A stretch of 64,000 nucleotides of DNA from assembly GCA_036674765.1 (NCBI GenBank), contig JARVKI010000090.1, positions 112,232-176,231 of the forward strand, written 5' to 3'. The notes under the pieces were generated by a model. It searched no databases and was not told the DNA's origin. It was given only the letters and a program-made list of their open reading frames with translations. This DNA comes from Seiridium cupressi. Taxonomy: Eukaryota > Ascomycota > Sordariomycetes > Amphisphaeriales > Sporocadaceae. Position numbers and translations under genes: made by a program. Positions 1 to 10,656 of this stretch are shown in pieces (within the stretch, counting starts at the first letter, position 1; each line of letters starts with the position of its first letter).

Positions 1-77
1 CTCTCCCTTTTGCTTTTCTTCCGTTCTCGAGACCGTTTCCCTCAAGCCACCCCAAAGGCTAACATTGCACATGCACC

Positions 78-1013
78 ATGGCACCAGTCCCAGTACACAA
101 TGCCCTTGATATGATCGGGGACACTCCGGTCCTGCGGCTCAGCAGTGTAGTCCCGGAGGGCCATGCCAATGTCTACATCAAATTAGAAAGTGCCAACCCG
201 ACCGGTTCCTACAAGGATAGAATGGCACGATCTATCATTGAGGAGGCCGAACGGCGGGGTACCCTCAAGCCTGGCATGACAGTCGTCGAGGCCACCGGTG
301 GGAGTACCGGCTCCTCCTTGGCCTTCGTTTGCGCGCTCAAGGGCTACAAGTTCGAGGCGGTTTGCTCCGAAGTGTTCGCTCTCGAAAAGCTTCGCACCAT
401 GTCCGCTTTCGGGTCTGGACTCACCTTGATCCACAGCCCGACTGGAAAGCTCACCCCGGATCTATTTCCTAGAATTAAGGAACGAGCAAAGGAGCTTGCG
501 GATAGACCCAACTTCTATCCCGCAGACCAGTTCAACAATCGGGACGCTTTGATTGGCTATGCACATCTCGGCCACGAATTGGTCGAGCAACTACCCGGTG
601 GCATTGACGCCTTCTGTGCTGCTGTGGGGGGTGGTGACATGCTGACCGGGACCTCTAAAGTGCTCAAGGCCAAATGGCCGCATTGTCGGGTGATCGTGCT
701 AGAGCCTGCCTCTGCTCCTTTCATCACTGAAGGCCGAACGGGCACGCATGGTATCGAGGGTATAGGCAATGCGTTCAAACTGCCACTCCTCGATGACGAA
801 TCATATGACGAGGCACGGGCATTCCCCGAGGAGGAGGCGCGTGAAATGTGCAGACGACTGGCGAAGGAGGAAGGGATTCTTGTCGGAACATCAACTGGAC
901 TGAATGTCGTCGCTGCGATTGCCCTGGCTCGTGAACTCGGACCAGGAAAGACCGTGGTGACTGTTGCTTGTGACACCGGGTTGAAATACATGAGTGGGCC
1001 ACTGTTCACATAA
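78..1013 (+). CDS. Cysteine synthase-like PLP-dependent enzyme
   Basis: A single-exon frame of 311 residues matches the fold-type II PLP family (cysteine synthase, cystathionine beta-synthase, threonine synthase-like). The N-terminal segment GDTPVLRL, the probable Schiff-base lysine in GSYKDRMA (about K46), and the phosphate/substrate loop EATGGSTGSSLA (about 70-81) are visible. A glycine-rich stretch AVGGGDMLTG follows near 188-197 and GTSTGLN near the C-terminus. The family usually makes cysteine from O-acetylserine and sulfide, or runs a related beta-replacement or beta-elimination; the exact substrate cannot be told here. The length fits the short cysteine-synthase type without a regulatory CBS domain. 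The ATG follows a short CT-rich leader and no intron signals are needed. No operon-like partner is evident, and the gene is followed by a long AT-rich gap. Confidence 0.85.
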   Translation: MAPVPVHNALDMIGDTPVLRLSSVVPEGHANVYIKLESANPTGSYKDRMARSIIEEAERRGTLKPGMTVVEATGGSTGSSLAFVCALKGYKFEAVCSEVFALEKLRTMSAFGSGLTLIHSPTGKLTPDLFPRIKERAKELADRPNFYPADQFNNRDALIGYAHLGHELVEQLPGGIDAFCAAVGGGDMLTGTSKVLKAKWPHCRVIVLEPASAPFITEGRTGTHGIEGIGNAFKLPLLDDESYDEARAFPEEEAREMCRRLAKEEGILVGTSTGLNVVAAIALARELGPGKTVVTVACDTGLKYMSGPLFT

Positions 1014-2831
1014 GAAGAATTAAAAATGTGTACATAAGCAGAACCGTGAAGTGACGAGATATATCTGAGGGGGCAAATGATCATACCATGGGTGTTTAAA
1101 GCGATGCAGCATATTCGGGTACGTCGGATTAAAAGAGTAGAATAAACTCTTTGGCGATGGATCCGTTATATCTCATAAGTAGGAATAATAATTTATGATT
1201 GCTTTAATGTTACTCATGTTTAGCTAGAATGCTACATCCCGAGTGGCGATATGGTGAACCCCCTTCCCCTCCTTCTTATAACCGCAGCACGCAATCACCG
1301 AATCGCTTTGTTGAAATATCGTGTGAACGCGCGAGTTTTATACCTCATTTAAGCGGGTAGATGTGATGTACTAAATATACGACGTTACCTTAGCCTTGTC
1401 TTAAGAACCCACCGTAAGCTGACCGCAAATTTCTGTCCTGACGCGTGTTTGTGTAACATAAATGATAGCTTTGTTCAATGCCACACTCTAATGTTTCTGG
1501 AGATAGCGTTTGTGGCATCTCATACGACTTGAAAGGATCCACCAGGGTCTATCCATTCCGTGTAAAGCTTGCTAATATAATAATTCTAGTTCATCTCCTT
1601 ATAGCTTATAATTTTGTTTTTTTAGCGAGGGAAATTCTACTAATATTGCACTTGGAAATTTCGGTCTCAGTTTTTCCTTAAATAACGAACCCTAATCGGA
1701 AAAATGAACTTTGTATTTTTAATTAGCTAAATACTAGCTGATAATATATTTCAGGAAAACCTGTAAAATATACAGGTAGAATATTCTTAAAATAAAATCC
1801 TTTGCGCGCTTTGCTATTTCATAAATGATCTCATTAAATCAGAGCTTATTTCATAGCTTGAATTCATATTTCTCGATGTAAAGATGATCTTCATCTCACG
1901 TTTCCGCGACGTTTGTATTCGATAGGCCTAATCCTACTGGCCAGAAATATCATCATGAGCTTGGTGCGCCGGTTTGGTTGACGTGGTAGGGAGGCTCAGC
2001 ATCGACCGTCGTAATAAGCACCCTGGATATTATCGCTGGTAAGCTTCTTAGCCGTTTCGCATCAGAGCCAGAAACCATCAGCTACCCAGGACACTACCAC
2101 GATCCAGAATGAGCCCAGCATGATAGGGATACCTACTCTCACTACATATCGAAGTCGCAGAGTCACACAGAGAAGTTGTATAGAATCAGGTACAATGTAT
2201 ATCTGAAAAGCATACATAGACTCTCGCGGCTATGTTCTAACATGCAGCGTTACTGGGCCACGTGAGGCTTCGAGGCCTGGATATTTGTCATTCAATAATA
2301 CTGGAGTTCAACATTTCAAGATAAGAAATAAGAACATCCAATGGTTGTAGCCGGGTGGGGTGGTTTACGGCTAACATCGACAGAAAGTGACGTGGCTGGG
2401 TAAGAGAAGTAACCAAGGTAATATTGACCGTCAATTGAGGGGGGGTTCATGGTGTGCGAGGCGACTGCCAATTGGGCTATTTTTGTGTCATACTGACATT
2501 GTCAGATCGTGGCTCTACACAAACTTGGCGATTATGTTCATGATTAAATTGTGTTATACCAGTGTCAACTTGAATAGCATTACGAAGAGCACATCTCAGA
2601 ATGTAATTATCGTCGATTATGGGTGGTCTTTCAAAGGTTGATTAAAATTTCGACCATATTTATGTGCCGACACCGGATATCTCTATGAATATTATCAAGC
2701 AACTGAACTGTGCCGTTTAAAGATACCATAAACTTCGATTCGGACGAGTTCCGCCGCGACGCTATCAATTATTCGACCTCGCAGCTGATTCGGACGAGAG
2801 TAGCGTGAAACCGCAAATTTATTAGTAGTAG
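1014..2831. other. AT-rich intergenic stretch, no gene recognised
   Basis: About 1.8 kb lacks convincing coding sequence. The part from about 1560 to 1880 is strongly AT-rich, with many TA and AATT words, unlike the flanking genes. This is what mutated repeat remnants look like in fungi that undergo RIP, but no element ends or conserved domain can be read. Confidence 0.5.
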
Positions 2832-3704
2832 TTTTTCGAGAATTGCTACCAATACAATGTTACTGAAGCCCTAAGCTGTATCTGGTATGTCAGTGTTCCT
2901 GACTTCGAAGGACCGCTTGCTGCATTCTTCGCCGGACCACAACCGGGACATGCTGTGTTGGACGTGACCCGAGCAGTATTGAGTCAAGCTCAGCTTGCGG
3001 ATTGGGACTATGCGCGATACGCAATGTGGGATTACTCGGGTTGTTCACTGGCATGCTTCTTCGCTGCTGAGCTTCAGGCTTCCTATGCTCCCGAGTTGAG
3101 CTTTGCTGGTGCAGCAATGGGCAGGCTGCCTTCGAACGTAACGCAGCTATTTGCTACCATCAATGGAGGCTCTACTGCTGGCTTCATTGTCTCAATACTC
3201 TTGGGGGTAACCGCCGAGTTTCCAGCGGTCCGAGACTATCTTACCGGCGACCTGAAGACGGAGGGTTCCTACAACGCAATTGGCTTCCTCGCTTGTCTTC
3301 ACTATGATGCGCTTGAGTTCCTCACGACTTATGCGGGACAAGACATTTTCGAGTATTTACTGAACGGGAAAGACATATTGACAGGATCTGAACTAGCATG
3401 CGTGATCGGCAACAACGCCTTTCCTACCTATCATGGTATACCACAGATACCACTGTTTGTGGATAAGGCCATTCCCGACGAGCTTACTAGCATAGAATCC
3501 ACAGATCGGCACATACAACGATACTGCGACGCTTATGCCGATGTTCTCTATCAGAGAAACACCGTGGGTAGCCATGATGCTGAGTCACTCAATGGGGCAC
3601 CTAGGGCATTTGAGTGGCTGGCAAGATGGCTTAATGGAAATACTACGCAGTTTATATCCGGATGTACAGCCGAAACGGTTACCGTCGATCTCAGTCAATC
3701 TTAA
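2832..3704 (+). pseudogene. Secretory lipase (LIP family), N-terminally truncated
   Basis: The frame is open from just after a TAG at 2829-2831 and aligns with the C-terminal two thirds of fungal secretory triacylglycerol lipases (Candida LIP family, alpha/beta hydrolase). Visible landmarks are YVSVPDFEGP, which is family-like and begins at 2886; the nucleophile region around YSGCSLA, where the usual G-Y-S-G-G is changed to D-Y-S-G-C; the acid region PDELTS; and the histidine region NTVGSH. The C-terminus ends naturally with a GAPRAFEWL-type segment. The first roughly 130 residues expected of the family, including the signal peptide, are missing; upstream sequence is AT-rich with stops. An internal ATG at 2955 would give 249 residues, but this begins inside the catalytic domain. 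I therefore read it as a decaying fragment rather than a working enzyme. An undetected upstream exon is possible but not supported. Confidence 0.75.
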
Positions 3705-4403
3705 ATGTGAACAATTTTTGGAGCGGAGAAGTAGATAGTGGCACATGTATTGTACGCACCGATTCTCAACAAATAGGATTGTTCATGATTTGAAGTTAGG
3801 AAAGCTCTATCAATGGTGCAAGTGGTTCTCGAGAGCCTTCGGCCAGCTGAAGACGACCCTAATTTTAAGGATGATAAGCATTACGGACTTCAGTTTTGTA
3901 AGCTACTTCCCTGTATAACAACTTTTCGGCATTTCGTTCGGAAGGCTCTGGTTGATGCAACACCCTTAATAAAACAAGAACCCATTTCTATCCGTTCAGC
4001 TGGAAAGGCCATGATCACACGGACCCATATACCTCACATCATGCACCATTCCAATCCAGATCCGAGATTTTTAGATCACAAACCTCTTTTGTATATCTTT
4101 TAGATTCACTCCTCATATCATTTTATCGGCCTACGTATTTCAGAATATTACTACGTAGCTCGACAACGACGGAGTGATGGGTCTGCATGACGGTAGTTCC
4201 ACCGGAGTGATTTAATATGCTTGTCTTCTCTACAGCTTTTATAGAAACCTTTGCCAAGCATACAGATTACCCTTAGTATTTACTACGTGTTTAACAAATC
4301 GACTACTCCATACAAAAAGTAGGTATTGTGACGACATGGTGTGGTAAGATGGCAATACCCCCGGGGAGGGTGGTTTTGATAGCAAATTCAGTGAGAATCT
4401 GAA
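3705..4403. other. Intergenic, nothing recognised
   Basis: Roughly 700 bp with only short, uncharacteristic frames (for example 3813-4103). It lies between the lipase fragment and the 3' end of the Ldh_2 gene, so it contains the downstream regions of both. Confidence 0.4.
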
Positions 4404-5640
4404 TCAAATGCTAGGTTGCTTTGTGACAAGACTTTCAACGTTGACCTTGCGCGCTTCATCGTTCAAAGCTGCAACTTCCGCCTTGACATATGGTATACCC
4501 GTCTTTTCTCTTTCTCTCTGCGCGATCTGCTCGAGCTCTCCCGGAAAATATATTCTCTCTACGCCGGCAGCCTTGTCAGATCCCACAACTCTCTGGTAAA
4601 GATGCGTCATTCTCTCCCGGAACTCCTTCATGTCGAGGAAGAGATCAGGTTTGATGGCAACGAGAAAGTGGCCAACATCTGCCGGCTTGGACGGATCATA
4701 CGGCCCAGTAACGTGACCGGCGTACGCGGAACCCGACAATACGCCGGAGAACACATCCATCATGATGGATAATGCTGATCCCTTTGGACCTCCCATGGGA
4801 AGCATGACACCTCCAAGTGCTGCTTCGGGATCATCTGTAGGACGGCCCTCCGAATCTAAAGCCCAATTAAGTGGGATTTTTTCACCACGCCTCTTGGCCT
4901 TGTGGATTTTCCCTCTGGCTGCAACTGACGGGGCCATATCTAAAATGAAAGGACCTTCTTCGCCCCCGGGTGCGCCGCAGGCGATGGGAGAGACACCCAC
5001 TACAGTACTTGGAGTTAGCAATATTCTTTTCGGGTAATCTTGGGGAATGTCAGCAGAAGAAGCTCTGGCCTCAAGAGCAGAATGCCCCAAAAAAGGACGT
5101 GATTTCCCCTAAAGCAAGCCTCAAAGGGCATAGAAACAACACCGGAAGTTGCTCACTTAACTTGCTTTTGCCGCCCCAGACGGGTAGCGCAGGACTGGAG
5201 TTTGTGAAGACCAGACTCATCAGATCGGCATTGAGCGCCTGCTGAACCACCCAAGCGCTCATTCCATAGTGATTCGAGTGTTTCACGCTGGCCATGCCAA
5301 TGCCGTAAGTGCGGGCCGAATCTATGGCGGCGGCCATGCCTGCATGCGCTGCAAGGAAACCAAAGCCATTGTGCCCGTCCACTTGAGCTACGACTGGTGT
5401 AACTTGTCGTACTTCAGGTTCAGCCTTCACGTCCAAGACTCCCTGGCGAACGCGCTCCATATAGGACGGGATTCGATTGATACCGTGCGTATCAACGCCT
5501 CGCAGATCGGCAGCCACTAGACATTCGGCAACGATGGCGGCATTCTTCTCAAGTACCCCATTGCCACACAGCACGGCTTCCACGAAGCGTTTTACCTCAG
5601 CTGCATCGACGTACAGCTTCTCCTCTTGATTTTCGGCCAT
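4404..5640 (-). CDS. Malate/L-lactate dehydrogenase-type (Ldh_2 family) oxidoreductase
   Basis: Two exons, 5640-5157 and 4999-4404, joined across a 156-bp intron (donor GTGAGC, branch GCTAAC, acceptor CTGTAG), give about 359 residues. This is the normal length of the Ldh_2 family (PF02615), which includes malate, ureidoglycolate and sulfolactate dehydrogenases and piperideine-2-carboxylate reductase. Family signatures are DLRGVDTHGINR near the N-terminus, the catalytic-region VKHSNHYGM, NSSPALPVWGGKSKL before the splice, and GVSPIACGAPGG after it, followed by LDMAPSVAARGK and GGPKGSALS. The splice restores the KLxGVSP block exactly, which supports the exon model. The enzyme should be a soluble NAD(P)-dependent 2-hydroxyacid or imine/ketoacid oxidoreductase. 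It stands next to a broken dehydratase and a broken SDR, so it may be the surviving member of a catabolic module. No internal stop is seen. Confidence 0.85.
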
Positions 5641-6864
5641 GATGTTATGGAGTCAAGACTTCGAATTGTTGTGGGATCGTAGATGCTGTCTCTCGATCTG
5701 CGGTGCTTTTAGCTTCGCCTAATGACATGGAGTAGTCCGCAACTTGCCCTAAGGCGGAGCATCCCCGCTCGCTCACTCCCCGTGGTGGGCGGGTTTTCCC
5801 CGTTTTGAACTACACCACCGGTCCTTGTTTTATGGAGGCTTCTCTACGCCTTGGCACTGCATCTCCGTTGATATTCCTGTATTGCCATATCTCAAGGATG
5901 TCTTCAGTGGATCAACGGGAAATGGCCGGTTTGGAAGCTGTGGAAGAAGCGGCAAATACCTTAGAGAGACATTGACGTGCCGGGAAGGGCGGAATTGCTC
6001 CCATCTAGGACTGGACTTGCAATCGCTGCCAGAAAGGGGAAATACGTGCGTGGGCTCACAAATATTCGAATTCTGTGCGAGCTGGATCAATGGTCGTCTT
6101 CCGCTGCCACCCACGAAGGAAGCTTATGAATATCTATGCTTGGGATGTTTGGGGTGATCCAATCTCGTTGTTTCATCCTGCATAAACTGAGTCTCATTGA
6201 CTTACTTCACCAAATATATGAACCCGACGAACCAGACCCTTTCATAATCTTCAGCTTCTCATGGTAATAGCCACCGGTGCTTCAGTATGCTATCGTCGCT
6301 CTCGGCGTGGGATACTATGTGACTCTTGCAGCATCACAGCGATGCGCTATTTTCTCCAGATCAATATGGAAATTCGTTAGAAAGCCTCAAATAAATTTTG
6401 CTTTTATCTGTTTTAGCAATAAGTAAACCTTCGGTACCGCTAAATATCTAATTGCTTAACTATTAGTGCATAGCAAATCTTTGGGGCCTAGGCTTTCAGC
6501 GGAACGACTATACCGTGCACGGTGACAGGTAGATCGAGTTGAGGGGAAATTCAGTGTCGATGAATTGTGGATATATGAGAATCGTTACAGAACATGCTTC
6601 ACGATCTTTTTGTTTTTGGCGCAGACCAAATTTGCGTGGCATAGTCAGGTCTGATTTTCTTTTCACCCTTCTGTCGTGATACTATGATTTGTGGCGACTA
6701 CACTAGTTGTCTGTAAGGCCCTCAGCAGTTAAGAAGTCAAATTCTGCTCCCTGATCTGCTTGTAGCACTGATTGTTTGTAAAGCCCACGATCGCCCCTCT
6801 CCGTCCGTACGTCAACCCCTGCCTCGACTAAATGAGAGGAAGCCGTGAAAGCTAGCCTTTTCCG
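5641..6864. other. Intergenic, upstream of the Ldh_2 gene
   Basis: This 1.2-kb stretch holds the promoter side of the Ldh_2 gene and the 3' flank of the dehydratase pseudogene. An open frame at 5825-6157 on the plus strand (110 codons) has no recognisable family and both strands are open there, so I do not call it. The part from about 6370 to 6480 is AT-rich. Confidence 0.4.
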
Positions 6865-8599
6865 TTATCGTGCCATGGTCTCGTCACCAGAGAGATCCAA
6901 GATTATCAAGCGGCTCTCAGTATCGCAAATAATCAAGTCCACATCTTGCACAATCCCCAGGACCGAAGATGGGTCAGCGGACTCCGGAGAGATATGAAGC
7001 ACGACAGTTCCACCAGCAGTTCCGCTCATCCTACCATCTGACAATCTCAACATGTCCATAACACCCTGCGCGGCGAGTTCCTTAGGAATGGGTATCAGCC
7101 CAGCTTCTGGCATCCCAGGGTTACCCTTCGGCCCTACATTCTGCAGTACTAGAACGCTATCGGCGGTCACAGGAAGATCGGGATCATCTAGCCTCCTGGC
7201 CATATATTCAGAATTCTTGAAAACGATAGCTTTTCCTGAGTATTTCAGTAATCGCCGATACTTGGAAGCGCTTGCTTTGATGACTGCTCCACGAGGTGCT
7301 AGATTACCCCATAGAACCACAAGTGACGACGCTGGATAGAGAGGGTCGCCAAATGGCTGGATACAGCTGAGACCCCGTGGTATCCGCATTGGTGTCACGT
7401 TTGCCAGTTCTTCTCCCAAGGTCCTCCCTGTCACGGTCGCCACATCAAGGTGAAGTAGTGGTTTGAGCTCATAGAGCGGCGAAAGCATACCGCCAGAATT
7501 ATGGAAGTCACTCATATACTTTTCGCCGCTGGGTTTGAGATCCACCAACTAAGGCGTTTTGCGTCCAATTGCGTCAAACGTATCCAGATCAATAGTGCCA
7601 GCAACAGTCGGGTGTCGACCGATGATAGCTATCAGGTGCACCACAGCATTCGTTGAGCCACCGATCGCCTGAAGAACCGTGATCGCATTCAAGAATGATG
7701 AGCGCGTTAACAGCGCCTGGGGCTTCAGCACTTTATTTGTCGCGAATTCAACCGCAATGCGACCAGTTTCCTCGGCAATGCGCAATCGGCTAGAAGATAC
7801 TGTACAGCCGGCGCTGATGCGCCTGCGAATGGCATTAGGCCAAGCGCAACGAGGACACAGGCCATCGTACTGGCAGTCCCCATTACACCACATGTTCCTG
7901 AAGTAGGAGCAAGCTCATCGTTGATGGCTGAAATGTCTTCAATGTCGAGTGTCCCAGCTCTGTATGACGCCCAATTGTTTCTGCAGTCGGTACATGCGCC
8001 AATGCGGACTCCCCTATGGCTACCTGGCATCATGGGCCCTATAACAAGGTGTGCGACGGGCTTGTTTACTAATATTACCCCCATCAACTGGGCGGGTGTT
8101 GTTTTATCACAGCCTAAGTGTACTTAGTATTTGCCTCGTCCCCTCCTTGGTAGGATGACTCACCTGCAATAAGTACGACAGCATCACAGGGCTATGCCTT
8201 GTTCATCTCCTCTGTGTCCATGCTCATCAGATTTCGTAGAAACATACTCGTGGGTAATGAGAACGACTCGTGAATACTGATCGCGGGGAAGTCTATGGCA
8301 AGACCGCCACGAAGCTGAGCCCCTCGCTTCACAGCTTCGATGAGCTGTGGGACATTGGCATGGCAAGGATTAAAGCTCGAATAGGTGTTAACCACGCCCA
8401 TGGTTGGCCCAGATAGCGCATCTTCACTATATCCCAGCGCTTTAATGAACACTTTGCGCAGGAACAAGGAGAAGTGCGAGTCACCAAATGAGGTAAGTCC
8501 TTGACATAGTCCATGCGTAGATTGTACTGGGCTCGAAACATCATAGCCAGAAGCTGTTTGTTGTTTGTTGTGAAACAACTTATGCTCTTTGTCATCCAT
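6865..8599 (-). pseudogene. IlvD/EDD-family dehydratase (dihydroxyacid or sugar-acid dehydratase type)
   Basis: Blocks of an IlvD/EDD dehydratase run along the minus strand in order. They include GLTSFGDSHF and FNPCHANVPQL (first Fe-S cysteine), a CDKTTPAQLMG block that is only restored by removing a 50-bp intron (8163-8114), GACTDCRNNW (third cysteine), GTASTMACVLVALGL, IGGSTNAVVHL, LKPSGEKYM and SDGRMSGTAGG. The gene is broken. A TAG at 8192-8194 sits where the family has a short A-(Q)-P segment. A one-base frameshift lies near 7797-7806. A second TAG at 7549-7551 splits TP from LVDLKPSGE. The N-terminus may carry another shift around 8480-8520, and the C-terminus stops early (TAA at 6865). 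The family removes water from dihydroxy acids using a [2Fe-2S] cluster, in branched-chain amino acid synthesis or sugar-acid breakdown. The fungal sugar-acid subgroup seems the better fit but cannot be proven here. Confidence 0.85.
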
Positions 8600-9014
8600 T
8601 CTGATTGCTTCGTATAGAGTCGCTATGTGTTTTCTGCAGTTCTAGCTTCACAGTAGAGAAGACAAAACGTAATAGCAATTTTTCAGCGTCACCATGGCAC
8701 CGATATCTTGGCTCGGCGTTTCGCCGGATCATGTATGTGAACGGGCAAAGTCCGCCAGGCGAGTTGTGGCTTCGGGGCCACGCCGTTGGGGTCGTTGACT
8801 TGCCTAGTCTAAAGAATAACTCGCTACAGACATCCAAGACAGGCATAACATCAGGGCAAGATCGAGTTTCCCAGATAACTAAGCAAGCAAGCGCCAGGTT
8901 CTGTTGGCGACTGCCACCATAGAAGTTCTTACAAGGTTGCACAGTTTGGTTGCAAAACACAATATATTTATCTGCATACGCATCAAAGACGACCTCGGGA
9001 CTATTCAAATCATT
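8600..9014. promoter_or_regulatory. Divergent intergenic region between dehydratase and SDR relics
   Basis: About 415 bp separate the starts of two broken genes pointing away from each other. This is the arrangement expected of a shared promoter in a former catabolic pair. I see no clear binding-site repeats. Confidence 0.35.
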
Positions 9015-9823
9015 ATGCATGACCTTAAGGGCAGAGTAGCTGTTGTAATTGGACTCGGTCAAACTGGGACGGAGGGATGGGGTATTGGCGCGGCCTGTGC
9101 CGTCCTGCTTGCTCGGCAAAGCGCTATCATCTTCGGTGGGAACAGGACAATTTCTTCAACTGCCAAGACAAGAGAGACAATCGAGTGTGAAGGAGGACAA
9201 TGCGACATCATGGCCGTGGACGCCACCTCCTCAAGTTCAGTGCAGGCATTGATGGAGGCATGCTTAGATAAGCATGGGGGGATAGACATTTCTGGTTGCA
9301 AATGTCGGCCAGTCGCAGTCAGGTTGCCCTGCTACCATGTCGGAGGAGACGTGGGACTCGCAGATGGACATTAACCTCAAGAGTGTTTACTTGGCATGCC
9401 ATCATGTGTTGCCAGTAATGGAAAAGCAGCCTACTGGTGGAGCAATTGTGTGTATCTGAAGCATTGCAGGAATGCGATATATTGGCAAGCCACAAATTGC
9501 ATATAACACGGCGAAGGCCACTATCATGCAGTTCGTCAAGCAACAGCCGTTATCTACGCTGAAAAAGGTGTGAGGCTAACTCGGTGGTGCCTGGTCTCAT
9601 GGAAACGCCCTATACCCGGAGTCTTGCGACACGTTTCGCTACCGAGGGTGGACATGAGCAGTTCAAGCAAATGAGAGATAATCAGGCACCAATGGGCAAA
9701 ATGGACGATGCTTGAGAGGTTGCCAACGCTGCGTTGTTCTTGGCATCGGAACAGGCCAGGTACATTATTGGGCAGAAAATCGTTGTTGACGGGGGGATTA
9801 CTTCCTCCACCGGACGCAGCTAG
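9015..9823 (+). pseudogene. Short-chain dehydrogenase/reductase (SDR), multiply broken
   Basis: The start HDLKGRVAVVIGLG and the GWGIGAACA cofactor loop mark an N-terminal Rossmann fold, followed in other frames by MDINLKSVYLACHHVL, a Ser-Ile-Ala-Gly block, IAYNTAKA (with the Y-x3-K pair), VVPGLMETPY and a C-terminal VVDGGITSS. The order is that of a classical SDR of about 250-260 residues. The frame is interrupted by an insertion-type shift near 9288-9292, a TGA in the middle of the Ser-Ile-Ala-Gly block near 9458-9460, shifts near 9540 and 9575, and a TGA near 9712 where the family commonly has tryptophan. All key motifs are still readable, so the decay is recent. The original substrate is unknown; the divergent dehydratase relic suggests a sugar or sugar-acid dehydrogenase. 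Confidence 0.85.
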
Positions 9824-10656
9824 ATAGATGTCCCAGACAACATTGTAGGGTAACCTCGTCACCAGTCATGGGACTTCAATCTTTTCCGGTGGTAAGGATC
9901 TTCTGAACGTATTGTCTCTGGCTGTGTTCCTGTTATCAGAATTGAAGGGACATTAGTAATGCATTTGAATTGACAGTTATGCATATTGATACATTCCATC
10001 ATACTTTCAGTTGTGTAGCATAGCAGAGCTAACATTATGGTAAAGTTCTATTCAAATTTCGCTCACAGGTGACGAGCGCACACAATGCTAAGTCCGTTGC
10101 GTAGCTAAAGAAGCTCAAAAACTTCTCCTGTATCCAATCTCAATGTTGGATTATGGGGGGATCTGCCGTCACGGATTCCATTGAGCGCAACAAAGGTTAC
10201 CACCTTGCTTTACTGATATATCATCACACCCAGGATGTCCTAGCCGGATACTCATTTAAGCAGGGAATATCATAGGTACATAATTGCTGAGGTACAAGTG
10301 AGATCAATCTGAGCTAACGATTTCGAATTCATAGCGCTACAACCAAGTACATCTGACCTTTCAAAGAGGATGCTACGAGGGTAATTCCGAGGTAGCACCA
10401 GAAGATGTGTACATGGTTCAGGCTACAGTAAGTGCCGTCCTCAATAGAGGAAAATAGAGACGATAAACACATATATCAACCAAATTATACACGCCGGTGC
10501 TGGAATATTAATATAGCTAAAAGCCTTTTATACCTTTATCCGGCCGGCGTGCTAATAGCTTACTGTGGGAACTGCACGGGCGAATGGAGTTTCGTTTGAA
10601 CGCAACTGACACGTGTTCAGGCATGTAGCTTGTAAGATTATCCTATTCTGCACGCT
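9824..10656. other. Intergenic, nothing recognised
   Basis: About 830 bp between the SDR relic and the 3' end of the MFS gene. Composition becomes AT-rich around 10,470-10,530. No coding or repeat signal is visible. Confidence 0.4.
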
